Shown here: one piece after another, positions 7,447 through 16,419 of the stretch | Position numbering within the stretch: position 1 is the first letter of the stretch | How the letters are laid out: each line of letters opens with the position of its first letter | NCBI GenBank assembly: GCA_963664595.2 | Contig: CAXXOK010000010.1 | Coordinates: forward strand, 372,001-436,000 | DNA: 64,000 nucleotides | Origin: CAXXOK01 sp963664595 | Lineage (GTDB): Bacteria > Bacillota > Clostridia > Christensenellales > Aristaeellaceae | Reading direction: 5' to 3' | Position numbers and translations under genes: made by a program | Notes under the pieces: model-generated | Databases searched by the model: none | The model's input: only the letters and a program-made list of their open reading frames with translations | Told to the model about the DNA's origin: nothing

Positions 7447-8779
7447 TTTGCTGCAAACAGTATCCGGCAGAACATCGTTTCATATGCCCGCGTCGCAGGG
7501 AAAAGCGATTTTTGAAGGGATCGATCTGTACCGCTTGGAAACGACCGAGCTGCCCGTGACCGACGACCTGTTTCACCCATCCGGTGCGATTGCCGAGGCC
7601 GAACGCCTGCTTGCAAAAAGCGCGAACGCAAGGGCGTCCTTTCTGCTGCATGGCGGGTCTACGGCAGGCATCCACGCAATGATCCTGTATGCCTGCCATC
7701 GCGGAGACACGGTTATCCTTCCGCGCAACGTGCACCTGAGCGCGCTGAATATCTGTGCCGTAGCCGGAATCGAGCCTGTATTCGCCGATGTAGAGCAAAC
7801 GCCGGAGGGCTGGATTATACCTACGGTGGAAACCTACCGGAAAGCGCTGGCGAAAAACCCGCAGGCCAGAGCGGCGCTTGTGATCAGCAGCGATTACTAT
7901 GGCCTGCTGTGCGACCTGCCCGCGATTGCCGCGCTGGTTCACGAACAGGGTAAGCTGCTGCTGTGCGATGAGGCGCATGGAGCGTATTTCAACTGGCGGC
8001 AGGATATCCAAAACGCAGGGGCGCGCGGCGCGGACCTGTTTGTGCAATCGGTGCACAAAACCCTTCCGTCCGTAAATGCGGCGGCCTGGTTGCACGCCAT
8101 GGATGGGATTGACCCCGTCAGGCTGCGCATGATTTTGCGCATGGTGCAAACCTCCAGTCCGTCCTTTGCTGTGATGCAATCCATGGACGATGCCCGCGCC
8201 TGGATGGACGACTATGGCGCAGAAGCCTGCGGGCGGCTTACGGCAGCCATGAAGCGTTTTTACCAAAAGACCGCGGCATGGGGATATACGGACGACCGGA
8301 AAGCCTATCCCACCGACCGGCTGCGGCTGGTGCTTAGCGTGCCGCATGGCGGCGCCTGTCTGCAGCGGCGGCTGGAGGCGATGGGGATGGATGTTGAAAT
8401 GTGCGATACCCGCCATATTGTATGCATCCTGTCCCTGCTGGACGGGGAAGAGCGGCTTAACACACTTTTACACGCACTGGAGCGGATAGCCGGAGAAAAT
8501 GAAACGGAAACCGGCCCGCCGGAACCGCTGAAGCTGCGGCCGGCTCAATGGCCTGAACGGCGGATGCCGTTATCGCAGGCTGTGTTTGCGGATACAGAGG
8601 TACTGGATCCCTTCGCGGCGGTCGGCCGCATCAGCGCATGTACCCTGGGGCTGTATCCGCCCGGCATTGCGTGGCTGTGCGCCGGAGAAACGGTCACAAG
8701 GGAAATTTCGGAAATGATCGCACAAACGCCCCAGCAACGCCTGTTTGGGGTTGACGGCGGAATTCGGTGCGTGAAATAA
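7427..8779 (+). CDS. Orn/Lys/Arg decarboxylase-family PLP enzyme (YaaO-like)
   Basis: The PLP domain of the group III amino acid decarboxylases is clear. It has an N-terminal SFHMP motif, HGGSTAG (cofactor phosphate loop), the D-E-A-H-G aspartate that contacts the PLP ring, and the Schiff-base lysine in S-V-H-K-T (about residue 211). At about 450 residues it is a little shorter than Bacillus YaaO. TTG 7427 is chosen because GGGAGG lies 8 bases upstream and family proteins start about 15 residues before the HxP motif; a much longer in-frame extension has no coding look. It sits directly before tmk, as in the Bacillus tmk region. Substrate (lysine, arginine or ornithine) is not determined. Confidence 0.85.
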   Translation: MRRPIHDLLQTVSGRTSFHMPASQGKAIFEGIDLYRLETTELPVTDDLFHPSGAIAEAERLLAKSANARASFLLHGGSTAGIHAMILYACHRGDTVILPRNVHLSALNICAVAGIEPVFADVEQTPEGWIIPTVETYRKALAKNPQARAALVISSDYYGLLCDLPAIAALVHEQGKLLLCDEAHGAYFNWRQDIQNAGARGADLFVQSVHKTLPSVNAAAWLHAMDGIDPVRLRMILRMVQTSSPSFAVMQSMDDARAWMDDYGAEACGRLTAAMKRFYQKTAAWGYTDDRKAYPTDRLRLVLSVPHGGACLQRRLEAMGMDVEMCDTRHIVCILSLLDGEERLNTLLHALERIAGENETETGPPEPLKLRPAQWPERRMPLSQAVFADTEVLDPFAAVGRISACTLGLYPPGIAWLCAGETVTREISEMIAQTPQQRLFGVDGGIRCVK

Positions 8780-8790
8780 GGAGAACGTCA

Positions 8791-10080
8791 ATGTGCAAGT
8801 TACCCTATGATGCTGTGTTATTCGATCTGGACGGTACGCTGACACGCTCGGAGGACGGTATTCTGTCCTCGCTTCGCTACGCGTTGGAACAAATGAACAT
8901 GCCTGTGCTTTCGGACGAGGAGCTCAAACAGTTTATCGGCCCGCCGCTGCGGGATACCTTCCGGAGCCTGAAATTCAACGAGGAACAGACCAACGAAGCG
9001 ATTCAGCACTACACCGGTCATTATGACCGGGAGGGCATGTTCCGCTACAGTATATTTCCGCATATCCGCCCGTTGCTTGCGACGCTGAAAAAAAACGGGG
9101 CATACCTCGCCATTGCCACATCCAAACCGATATCACGCACTGTTCGGCTTTTTGAACATTATCATATGCTCCGGTATTTTGACTGCGTGATTGGAGAAAA
9201 AAGCAACGAGGTGCAGCTTGGCAAGCCGGAACTGGTGAAACGGGCGCTGCCCAGGGAATACCACAAAGCCGTCATGGTCGGCGACCGGAAGTTTGATATC
9301 GAAGGCGCGAAAGCGAACGGGATCGACAGCATCGGTGTGCGCTATGGCTACAGCGTGGGAAACGAGCTGGAAAAAGCCGGAGCCACCTTTATCATCGAAA
9401 AGCCAGAGGAGCTGCTGCCGTTTTTGTGCCCCGGATGCAAGCCGCCGGAAGGTGTCTTTCTGACCATGGAGGGGATGGACGGCAGCGGGAAGACCACGCA
9501 GATCAACAAGCTGGCCCAAAGCCTGATCGCTTTGGGATATGACGTTGTACAGACGCGGGAGCCTGGCGGATGCAGGATCAGCGAGGAGATCCGGCATCTG
9601 GTTTTAACGACGGAAAACCTGGAGATGTCGGCCGCCTGCGAGGCGCTTTTGTATGCCGCGGCCCGCGCGCAGCATGTGCACCAGCTTATCCGCCCTGCGC
9701 TGGAGGCGGGGAAACTGGTGCTGTGCGACCGTTTTGTGGACAGCTCCATTGCCTATCAGGGCGGCGGCAGGGAACTGGGCATTGCGGAGGTGGGGCAGAT
9801 CAACGCGTTTGCTGTCGGCGCCACGGTGCCGGACGCCAGTGTGTATTTATCATTGGATCATAAAAAGGCACTTGAACGCCGTAAAAAAGCCACCAAGCTG
9901 GACCGGCTGGAGAGTGAACCGGCGTCGTTTTACGAGCGTACCCAGAAAGCTTATGAAAAGCTGATACAGGATTCCCCCGATCGGTTCCTGATTGTGGATG
10001 GCGATAAACCGGCCGACGTGCTTTCGGAGGAAATTTTACAGGGCGTGATGCGGCGCCTGGAGGCGGCAGAGGGAATTTGA
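8791..10080 (+). CDS. tmk: HAD-superfamily phosphatase fused to thymidylate kinase
   Basis: One continuous 429-residue frame with two complete enzymes. Residues 7-215 are a HAD hydrolase of the phosphoglycolate-phosphatase/PpaX type: motif I FDLDGT with nucleophile D12 and acid D14, TSK at 110-112, K145, and GDRKFD at 164-169. Residues 218-429 are a full-length Tmk: P-loop EGMDGSGKTT at 227-236, TREPGG, and the C-D-R-F motif followed by SSIAYQG. Tmk phosphorylates dTMP to dTDP; the HAD partner may remove a phosphorylated by-product or trim nucleotide pools, which is inference. ATG 8791 has AAGGAG 7-8 bases upstream. The stop shares one base with the mnmA start. Confidence 0.92.
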   Translation: MCKLPYDAVLFDLDGTLTRSEDGILSSLRYALEQMNMPVLSDEELKQFIGPPLRDTFRSLKFNEEQTNEAIQHYTGHYDREGMFRYSIFPHIRPLLATLKKNGAYLAIATSKPISRTVRLFEHYHMLRYFDCVIGEKSNEVQLGKPELVKRALPREYHKAVMVGDRKFDIEGAKANGIDSIGVRYGYSVGNELEKAGATFIIEKPEELLPFLCPGCKPPEGVFLTMEGMDGSGKTTQINKLAQSLIALGYDVVQTREPGGCRISEEIRHLVLTTENLEMSAACEALLYAAARAQHVHQLIRPALEAGKLVLCDRFVDSSIAYQGGGRELGIAEVGQINAFAVGATVPDASVYLSLDHKKALERRKKATKLDRLESEPASFYERTQKAYEKLIQDSPDRFLIVDGDKPADVLSEEILQGVMRRLEAAEGI

Positions 10081-11192
10081 TGGAACGAATTGTGGTCGGG
10101 ATGTCCGGCGGGGTGGATTCGTCGGTCGCGGCTCTTTTGCTGAAGCGGCAGGGGCTGGACGTGATCGGCGTTTTTATGAAGAACTGGGATGAAAAGGATG
10201 AAAACGGCGTTTGCACCTCTACAGCCGATTGGGAGGACGTGCAGGCCGTTTGCCGCTTGATTGACATTCCGTTTTATGCCGTGAATTTTGAAAAAGAATA
10301 CCAGGAGCGCGTGTTCAGCCACTTTTTGTCCGAATATCGTAAAGGCCGCACCCCCAACCCCGATGTGCTGTGCAACCGGGAGATCAAGTTTAAGGCCTTT
10401 CTGGAATTTGCCATGAAGCTGGGGGCGGATAAGCTGGCGACTGGGCATTTTGTGCAGACGGAAATCCGGGAGGGCCATCCCGTGCTGTTGCGCGGAGCAG
10501 ACGCGAAGAAGGACCAAAGCTATTTTCTATATATGCTGAAGGAACAGCAGCTGCAAAAGGCGGTTTTCCCCGTAGGTGCGATGACCAAAGCACAGGTGCG
10601 CGACATCGCCAGAGAACATGGGTTGCCCGTCAGCGACAAAAAGGATTCTACGGGCGTTTGCTTTATCGGCGAACGGAATTTCCGGAATTTTCTGCAAAAC
10701 TATCTGCCGACGCAGCCGGGCGATATGCGCACGGAAGCGGGGGAAAAGGTGGGAGAGCATATCGGACTTTCTTACTACACGCCCGGTCAGCGCAAGGGAC
10801 TGGGAATCGGAGGCTGCGGCGATGGCAGAAGCTGGTTTGTGCTTGAGAAGGATTTGAAAAACAATGTACTTGTCGTCGGCCAGGGCGAGGATCATCCGCG
10901 CCTGTTTTCCAGCCATGTGGAAGCGGTTGAGCCGACCTGGATCGCGGGGGGCGCGCCAATGGCGGCGGGGGAAGCATACCGCTGCACAGCCAAATACCGC
11001 TACCGGCAGGCCGACCAGCAGGTAACCGTCAGGCTGGAAGGCGATCGGCTTTTGGTTGAAGCGGATGAACCGCAGCGTGCCGTTACGCCCGGCCAGAGCG
11101 TCGTGTTTTATCAGGGAGAGCTGTGTTTGGGCGGCGCCATTGTGGAAGCTGTGGAGCAGTATCAGGGAAAGCCGGATTTGTTACAACGCTAA
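10080..11192 (+). CDS. mnmA: tRNA-specific 2-thiouridylase MnmA
   Basis: Makes the 2-thio group of U34 in tRNA-Lys, -Glu and -Gln using ATP and sulfur relayed from a cysteine desulfurase. The PP-loop GMSGGVDSS is at residues 7-15. The catalytic cysteine is C98 (in VLCNREIKF) and the persulfide-accepting cysteine is C194 (in TGVCFIGERNF). The 370-residue length is normal. ATG 10080 overlaps the tmk stop by one base (TGATG), so the two are translated as one unit. A TTG immediately before it in the same frame is unlikely to be the start. Confidence 0.96.
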   Translation: MERIVVGMSGGVDSSVAALLLKRQGLDVIGVFMKNWDEKDENGVCTSTADWEDVQAVCRLIDIPFYAVNFEKEYQERVFSHFLSEYRKGRTPNPDVLCNREIKFKAFLEFAMKLGADKLATGHFVQTEIREGHPVLLRGADAKKDQSYFLYMLKEQQLQKAVFPVGAMTKAQVRDIAREHGLPVSDKKDSTGVCFIGERNFRNFLQNYLPTQPGDMRTEAGEKVGEHIGLSYYTPGQRKGLGIGGCGDGRSWFVLEKDLKNNVLVVGQGEDHPRLFSSHVEAVEPTWIAGGAPMAAGEAYRCTAKYRYRQADQQVTVRLEGDRLLVEADEPQRAVTPGQSVVFYQGELCLGGAIVEAVEQYQGKPDLLQR

Positions 11193-11271
11193 ACAGGATG
11201 TTTCAAACAACTGTCGAATAGGTATAGTATAGTAATCACATCGATACCCCGTGGAAAGGAGCGTGGTTCCC

Positions 11272-11503
11272 TTGGCACATCACTACACGTACCGTGCTGA
11301 GACGGAAATCATGGGTTCTTTGCGGGACATGGTACAGTTGTACAATAAGCTGTAACACCGTCAAAGCGCGGTTTTTGGATGAAGATACATCGGCCGAAGC
11401 GGAGTATACGCTTACGCTTGTTTCTTCTATTCAAAAACACAACCCGATACCCGCCAGGATTCCCGTTACCCAGAAATTGCTTAAAAAGGAGTCAGTAACA
11501 TGA
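11272..11503 (+). pseudogene. Small gene interrupted by a one-base frameshift, upstream of hpf
   Basis: A TTG at 11272 with AAGGAG 10 bases upstream opens a 27-residue reading frame that ends at TAA 11353-11355 (...MVQLYNKL). The next frame is then open from before that stop to 11503 and looks coding (...NTVKARFLDEDTSAEAEYTL...). Dropping one T at 11353 joins them into one 76-residue protein whose TGA overlaps the hpf ATG, as expected in an operon. It may be a real frameshift mutation, a sequence error, or less likely programmed frameshifting. I do not recognise the product. Confidence 0.5.
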
Positions 11504-12042
11504 AGACAACAATCGTTGGCAAAAATATGAGCGTATCCCCTGCCGTATCGGAACGGGTGCTTCGCAAAACAAACAAGATGGGCCGTTATCTGGATCAGAA
11601 TACAGAAATGCTGATTCGCCTTACGCGCGAAAAAAACCACCGGCGCACCTGCGAAATTACCGTGCCGTTTGAAGGGGTTGTGCTTCGTTCCGAAGCTTCC
11701 AGCGACGACAACCTGTACATCAGCATTGATCAGTCGCTGGCAAAGATGGAGCGGCAGATCCACAAGCACCGTACCAAGCTGAGCAAACGCCTGAAAGAGG
11801 ATGCTTTCCAGAGCGAGGACTTTGAGTTCAACGAAGAGCTGGAGCCCATGGAAGAAAGCGCGCGCAAGATCGTTCGCACCAAAACCTTTCCTGTGCGGCC
11901 GATGTCGGTGGACGACGCGATTATCCAGATGGAGTTGCTGGGTCACAGCTTTTTCGTGTTTGTCAATGTGGATACGGACCAGACCAACGTATTGTATTTA
12001 CGCAAGGACGGCGATCTGGGCCTGCTGGAGCCGGAGGCGTAA
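11500..12042 (+). CDS. hpf: Ribosome hibernation promoting factor, long form
   Basis: 180 residues with the N-terminal beta-alpha-beta 30S-binding domain (about 1-100) and the C-terminal dimerisation domain (about 125-178: KTFPVRPMSVDDAIIQMELLGHSFFVF, split here only for description). Long HPF of Bacillota joins two 70S ribosomes into inactive 100S particles in stationary phase. AAGGAG lies 9 bases before the ATG. The gene is followed by a strong terminator, so it ends the decarboxylase-tmk-mnmA transcription run or has its own promoter in the 11.2-kb gap. Confidence 0.95.
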   Translation: MKTTIVGKNMSVSPAVSERVLRKTNKMGRYLDQNTEMLIRLTREKNHRRTCEITVPFEGVVLRSEASSDDNLYISIDQSLAKMERQIHKHRTKLSKRLKEDAFQSEDFEFNEELEPMEESARKIVRTKTFPVRPMSVDDAIIQMELLGHSFFVFVNVDTDQTNVLYLRKDGDLGLLEPEA

Positions 12043-12071
12043 GCACACGGAAGCCGACTGCGATATAACCG

Positions 12072-12104
12072 GGAAAAGGCGGAGGCTGTGCCCCCGCCTT
12101 TTCC
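12072..12104 (+). terminator. Rho-independent terminator after hpf
   Basis: GGAAAAGGCGG and CCGCCTTTTCC form an 11-bp stem with an 11-base loop, 30 bp after the hpf stop. Confidence 0.8.
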
Positions 12105-12136
12105 TTATGCCATGCGGCATGCGGCGGCAAAAGAGA

Positions 12137-12165
12137 TTTACAGAAGATGAAAAAAGTGTTAAGAT
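12137..12165 (+). promoter_or_regulatory. Candidate promoter of the ZorAB-like module
   Basis: TTTACA (12137-12142) and TAAGAT (12160-12165) with 17 bp between them, just after the hpf terminator and about 35 bp before the first gene. This supports an independent transcription unit. Confidence 0.5.
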
Positions 12166-12202
12166 ATTCCGTAAGTGACGGAAGAGGATCGGTGGTGCTT
12201 TC

Positions 12203-13474
12203 ATGGCAAACGAAATCATCAAGCAACTAACGATGGGATTATCGGGAATACTTGTCTATGTAATGATCGGGCTCGTATTTCTGTTCGGCATTTTGAAATG
12301 CATTTATCCGGTGTACCGCAACAGTGTTCTGCTCAACCGCGCCGTGATGAAACTGGAACGCACCTCCGGCAGCAAAAAAAAGCCCGTTTGGCAGGAGCCC
12401 CGCTTTCTGGGCCGGGCCATGCGCCCGGACTGGCAGCGGTTTTTGCTCAACGCCGATCAGCTGGAGCTGCGCGGGCTGCCGTGCAATACGGAAGAATATA
12501 TCAATGAAGATACGGTCGTTTACAAACCGGGCCATGCGCAGGTAGCGGAGATTCTGCCGTCCCTCCTGACCTCGCTGGGTATTCTGGGCACCTTCCTGGG
12601 CATGATGGAGGGCCTCACCAATTTGAATTTCGCGGACAGCAGTTCGACCATTTCCAGCATCCCCACGCTGCTGGGCGGCATGCGGTTTGCCTTTGCAACG
12701 TCGGTTGCCGGTATTACCTGTTCGATTATCTTCAACGTTGCGTATCATATGGTCAAGGGCCGCGCTTTCAAAGCGCTCGACGCGTTTGACGAAACCTTCT
12801 ACGAGCTTGCCATGCCGCGCCCTCTGGATTCGGATGTGCAGATGATCATCCAGAAACAGGACGACGACCTGAGTATGCAGCAGACCATCGGGCAGCTGGG
12901 CGGCCAGATTGCGGGCGCTGTGGAGCTGGCGGTCAGCCGCGCCACCCATCCGCTGACGATGTCCATGGATAATTTTATCCAGGGCACAACGCGGGAACAG
13001 ATTGACGGTATCCAGCGGATTGTCAACCGCTTTGTACAGCAGATGGATATGTCAATGAACGGACAGTTCGGCATGCTGGCCGACGCAATGGGCCGGATGA
13101 ACCAAAGCATGGCCGACACACAACAGAGCCTCAATTATACGATCGAAACGGCGAAAGAGCTGGCGATGGACAAGCAAATGGCCGATTCGACAAACAAGGA
13201 CCGCAGGGATCTGGACAAGCTGCTGAAACAGAATGAGGAAATGATGGCCATGCTGATGAAGAGCATGGAGGGTATGCAGGTATCCTTTGAAATGGCCATG
13301 GGCAAGGCGGATAAGCAAACCCGGCAGAAGCAGGATAAGGAGCTGGGGGAGAAGATGGATTCTCTGGCCGCTTCCATGGATAAAATGAGCGAGGCGTTCA
13401 GCCTGCTGTACAAGCGTGCGGGAGCACAGGATAGCAGCCGCGGCACGGAGCATAACGGAGGACAGCAGGCATGA
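12203..13474 (+). CDS. MotA/TolQ/ExbB-family proton channel subunit, ZorA-like
   Basis: 423 residues. Predicted membrane segments lie at about 12-34, 117-136 and 157-183. The second and third carry the MotA/ExbB signatures LTSLGILGTFLGMMEGL and LLGGMRFAFATSVAGI. Residues 210-423 form a long Met- and charge-rich tail with coiled-coil character. This layout (channel core near the N-terminus plus a long cytoplasmic tail) is that of ZorA of Zorya defence rather than flagellar MotA. Such proteins form an ion-driven pentameric stator with a MotB-like partner, which is the next gene (4-bp ATGA overlap). The family is firm; the ZorA resemblance is architectural. No ribosome site is strong; GGTGG lies about 7 bases before the ATG. 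Confidence 0.8.
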   Translation: MANEIIKQLTMGLSGILVYVMIGLVFLFGILKCIYPVYRNSVLLNRAVMKLERTSGSKKKPVWQEPRFLGRAMRPDWQRFLLNADQLELRGLPCNTEEYINEDTVVYKPGHAQVAEILPSLLTSLGILGTFLGMMEGLTNLNFADSSSTISSIPTLLGGMRFAFATSVAGITCSIIFNVAYHMVKGRAFKALDAFDETFYELAMPRPLDSDVQMIIQKQDDDLSMQQTIGQLGGQIAGAVELAVSRATHPLTMSMDNFIQGTTREQIDGIQRIVNRFVQQMDMSMNGQFGMLADAMGRMNQSMADTQQSLNYTIETAKELAMDKQMADSTNKDRRDLDKLLKQNEEMMAMLMKSMEGMQVSFEMAMGKADKQTRQKQDKELGEKMDSLAASMDKMSEAFSLLYKRAGAQDSSRGTEHNGGQQA

Positions 13475-14490
13475 CGAGAAAATCGCGGTCACGCGGCCGG
13501 TCGTCGCGCGTTGACGGCGGTGCGGCGTGGATATCCTATTCCGATATGATGGCCGCGCTGCTGCTGGTTTTCGTACTGGTGTTATGCTATACCATATACC
13601 AGTATTTTTCGCTGCTGGAAACCAAAACCGCGGAGCTGGACGCGCAGAGCATGCTATTGTCCGCTCAGCAGGAAACGCTGGACGAACAACAGTCCCAACT
13701 GTTGGACAAGCAAAACCAGCTGGACAGCGCCTTAACGGAAATTGACAGCCAGAAGGGCCTGCTGAACGTGCAGGAGCAAACCCTGACCGATCAGGAAGCC
13801 ACCATAGCCGCCGCGCAGGCAGCCCTTTCACAAAAGGAAGACGCGCTCAACAAAATGCAGTCAACCCTGACCGAACAGGAAACCAAGCTTAATTCCGCCA
13901 TGGACCTGCTGGATGCCCAGCAGATTGCCATGGATGAACAACAGCAAAAGCTGGAGGACCTCGTAGGGGTTCGCACCAAGATCATCCGCGATCTGGCCTC
14001 CGCCCTGACCGACGCAAATTTGAAGGCAACGGTGGATTCCAATACCGGCGATATCATGCTGGAAAGCACCGTCTTTTTTGCCACGGACAGCGATGTGATC
14101 AGGGAGGAAGGCCGGGACTTCTTAAACCGGTTTATCCCCGTGTATCTGTCCGTGCTGCTCAGCGATGATTATATAAACTATCTTGGTGAGATTGTAATCG
14201 AGGGGCACACCGATACGAAAGGATCCTATCTGTATAATCTTGAGCTTTCTCAGGAGCGCGCGCTTTCGGTGGCAAAATTCTGCCTGCAAATGGATACCCT
14301 GACGGAAACACAGCTGGAGCTGCTGCATAATATTATGACGGCGAAGGGCCGCAGCTTTTCCGATCCCGTATACGACGCCTTCGGTAACGTGGATATGGAT
14401 GCCTCGCGGCGCGTGGAATTCAAGTTCCGCCTGAAAGACAGCGAAATGATTGACGAAATCCGCGGGATTCTCTCGGAAGATGATACATAA
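13471..14490 (+). CDS. MotB/OmpA-domain stator partner, ZorB-like
   Basis: 339 residues: a basic cytoplasmic N-terminus, then W-I-S-Y-S-D-M-M with D25 at the position of the proton-carrying aspartate of MotB, a membrane helix at about 27-46, a Q/E/D/L-rich coiled coil at about 48-165, and an OmpA-like peptidoglycan-binding domain at about 190-330 with GHTDTKG at 245-251 and the following YNLELSQERA. It starts inside the last codons of the channel gene, so the pair should be made together. By family knowledge it anchors the channel to peptidoglycan and couples ion flow to motion or signalling. Confidence 0.85.
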   Translation: MTRKSRSRGRSSRVDGGAAWISYSDMMAALLLVFVLVLCYTIYQYFSLLETKTAELDAQSMLLSAQQETLDEQQSQLLDKQNQLDSALTEIDSQKGLLNVQEQTLTDQEATIAAAQAALSQKEDALNKMQSTLTEQETKLNSAMDLLDAQQIAMDEQQQKLEDLVGVRTKIIRDLASALTDANLKATVDSNTGDIMLESTVFFATDSDVIREEGRDFLNRFIPVYLSVLLSDDYINYLGEIVIEGHTDTKGSYLYNLELSQERALSVAKFCLQMDTLTETQLELLHNIMTAKGRSFSDPVYDAFGNVDMDASRRVEFKFRLKDSEMIDEIRGILSEDDT

Positions 14491-14503
14491 ACGGGGTGAA
14501 AGC

Positions 14504-14992
14504 TTGACGTTTCTCAAATACCTGATGTTGTTCATGATTGCGCTTCTCATTGTGGTGATCGTCGTCGTAGGCTATTTCTTCTTCACCGCCAAGGTTACGG
14601 TGGCGGACTGCGATATTGAGGGCGGCAGTGCCACGCTGCAGCCGGATCTGTTTGAGCAGATTCGCCAGTATATCGCGCTGGACGCGTTTCAGGGCACGGT
14701 GTTTTCGGAGGATCCCATCGGTGAAGCGCCGGACTACGCGTTTATTACCTACACGCTCCAGCTGTCCAACCAGTGCCTGGTGCCCGTGGACATGATCGAA
14801 TTGCAGATTATGCCCAAAGCGGGCGATGTGGTGCAGATCGGCAATTATACGGTGCAGTCGCTGGCGGCAAAAACGCGCGGCAGCGTATCCGCTACCATTT
14901 TAACGGCCAAGGATAACCATTCGGTGCGTGATGTGCTTATCACCTACTACGTGTGGGGCGTGAGCTTTTCCATCCGGTATACATGCGGCTGA
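14504..14992 (+). CDS. Single-pass membrane protein, third gene of the ZorAB-like module
   Basis: 162 residues from TTG 14504, preceded by GGGGTGA 5 bases upstream; longer in-frame starts lie inside the preceding gene and are less likely. One N-terminal membrane helix (about 3-27) is followed by a 135-residue domain with alternating hydrophobic residues and few charges, probably beta-rich and outside the membrane. It begins 13 bp after the ZorB-like stop and ends 29 bp before argH. I recognise no family. It is not ZorC, ZorD or ZorE. Confidence 0.6.
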   Translation: MTFLKYLMLFMIALLIVVIVVVGYFFFTAKVTVADCDIEGGSATLQPDLFEQIRQYIALDAFQGTVFSEDPIGEAPDYAFITYTLQLSNQCLVPVDMIELQIMPKAGDVVQIGNYTVQSLAAKTRGSVSATILTAKDNHSVRDVLITYYVWGVSFSIRYTCG

Positions 14993-15021
14993 CAGCCGTT
15001 ACAGCATAAGGAAGGTGCAGC

Positions 15022-16419
15022 ATGGCAAAACTCTGGGCAGGACGCTTTGAAAAACAGACCAGCAAACTATTTGATGATTTCCATTCTTCCATTCCGTTTG
15101 ATCAGCGGCTGTTGCGCTGCGATATCATCGGCTCCATCGCGCATGCCACCATGTTGGGGGAGCAGGAAATCATTCCCGCGGAGGACAGCGAAGCGATCCT
15201 CCGGGGTTTGCATGAAATTCTGGCTGATGACGAACAGGGAAAGCTGACCGTGGACCTGGAGGCCGAGGATGTGCATATGTTTGTGGAGGTCGAGCTGACC
15301 AAACGGATCGGCGAAGCCGGCAAGCGGCTGCACACCGGCAGAAGCCGCAACGATCAGGTTGCGCTGGATACCAGACTGTATGCCAAGCTGGCCTGCAAAC
15401 GGATGGAGGAGCTGCTTCAAAACCTGCTGGAGCTGCTGCTTGTGCTTGCTCAAAAGCATACCCATACCGTGATGCCCGGCTATACCCATCTGCAAAAGGC
15501 GCAGCCGGTTACGCTGGGCTTTCAGCTGATGGCGTATGCACAGATGATCATGCGCGACCTGCGGCGTTTCCGCAGCGCGTATGAGGAGGCCGATGTGATG
15601 CCGCTGGGCTCCGGCGCCCTGGCGGGCACAACCTACCCCCTTAACCGGGAGCGTACGGCGGAGGTGCTGGGCTTTGACAGAATTTCGGATAACGCTATGG
15701 ACGGCGTCAGCGACCGGGATTTTCTGCTGACGTTTTTAGCGGCGGCAAGCACGATGATGATGCACCTCAGCCGCTTTTGCGAAGAGCTGATTCTGTGGTC
15801 CTCCAACGAGTTTGGCGTCGTAACCATGGACGATGGGTTTGCCACGGGATCCAGCATTATGCCCCAGAAGAAAAACCCGGATGCCTGCGAGCTGATCCGC
15901 GGAAAAACCGGCCGCGTGTATGGCGACCTGATGGGCTTGCTGACCGTGATGAAGGGCTTGCCGCTTGCCTACAACAAAGATATGCAGGAGGATAAGGAAG
16001 CGTTTTTTGACGCGTACGATACCGCGGAAAAGTGCCTGCATGTATTTACGGAGATGCTGGCCTCAGTCACCTTCAATACCGGGCAGATGGAGAACAGTGC
16101 CAAGCTGGGCTTCACCAACGCTACGGATCTGGCCGATTATCTGGTGGGCAAGGGTATGCCGTTCCGGGATGCGCACCATGTGAGCGGAACGCTTGTGAAG
16201 AAGTGCATCCACGAAAAGCGCAGTCTGGACGACCTGAGCCTTGACGAAATGCGGCAGGAAAGCGGACTGTTTGATGAGGACGTGTATCCGGCGATTGATC
16301 TGATGACCTGCGTTGCCCGCCGCAGCCTGCGGGGCGGCACAGCGCCGCAGGCCGTTGAGGAGAGCATACGCACGGCTGAGCGCTGGCTTGCAGACTTTAC
16401 CGCGGAGGCAAAGCAATGA
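15022..16419 (+). CDS. argH: Argininosuccinate lyase
   Basis: Last step of arginine synthesis: argininosuccinate to arginine and fumarate. The 465-residue protein has the fumarase/aspartase-superfamily signature GSSIMPQKKNPD at residues 276-287, containing the catalytic serine loop, plus HTGRSRNDQVA and GYTHLQKAQPVTL upstream. AAGGAAGG lies 6 bases before the ATG. No argG or other arg gene is adjacent; instead its stop overlaps a membrane glycosyltransferase by 4 bp. Confidence 0.97.
   Translation: MAKLWAGRFEKQTSKLFDDFHSSIPFDQRLLRCDIIGSIAHATMLGEQEIIPAEDSEAILRGLHEILADDEQGKLTVDLEAEDVHMFVEVELTKRIGEAGKRLHTGRSRNDQVALDTRLYAKLACKRMEELLQNLLELLLVLAQKHTHTVMPGYTHLQKAQPVTLGFQLMAYAQMIMRDLRRFRSAYEEADVMPLGSGALAGTTYPLNRERTAEVLGFDRISDNAMDGVSDRDFLLTFLAAASTMMMHLSRFCEELILWSSNEFGVVTMDDGFATGSSIMPQKKNPDACELIRGKTGRVYGDLMGLLTVMKGLPLAYNKDMQEDKEAFFDAYDTAEKCLHVFTEMLASVTFNTGQMENSAKLGFTNATDLADYLVGKGMPFRDAHHVSGTLVKKCIHEKRSLDDLSLDEMRQESGLFDEDVYPAIDLMTCVARRSLRGGTAPQAVEESIRTAERWLADFTAEAKQ

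Noticed and set aside
12203..14992. Calling the 12.2-15.0 kb module a Zorya defence system
   Set aside because: The two membrane proteins have ZorA/ZorB-like architecture, but no ZorC, ZorD, ZorE or other Zorya effector is adjacent and no other defence gene is in view.
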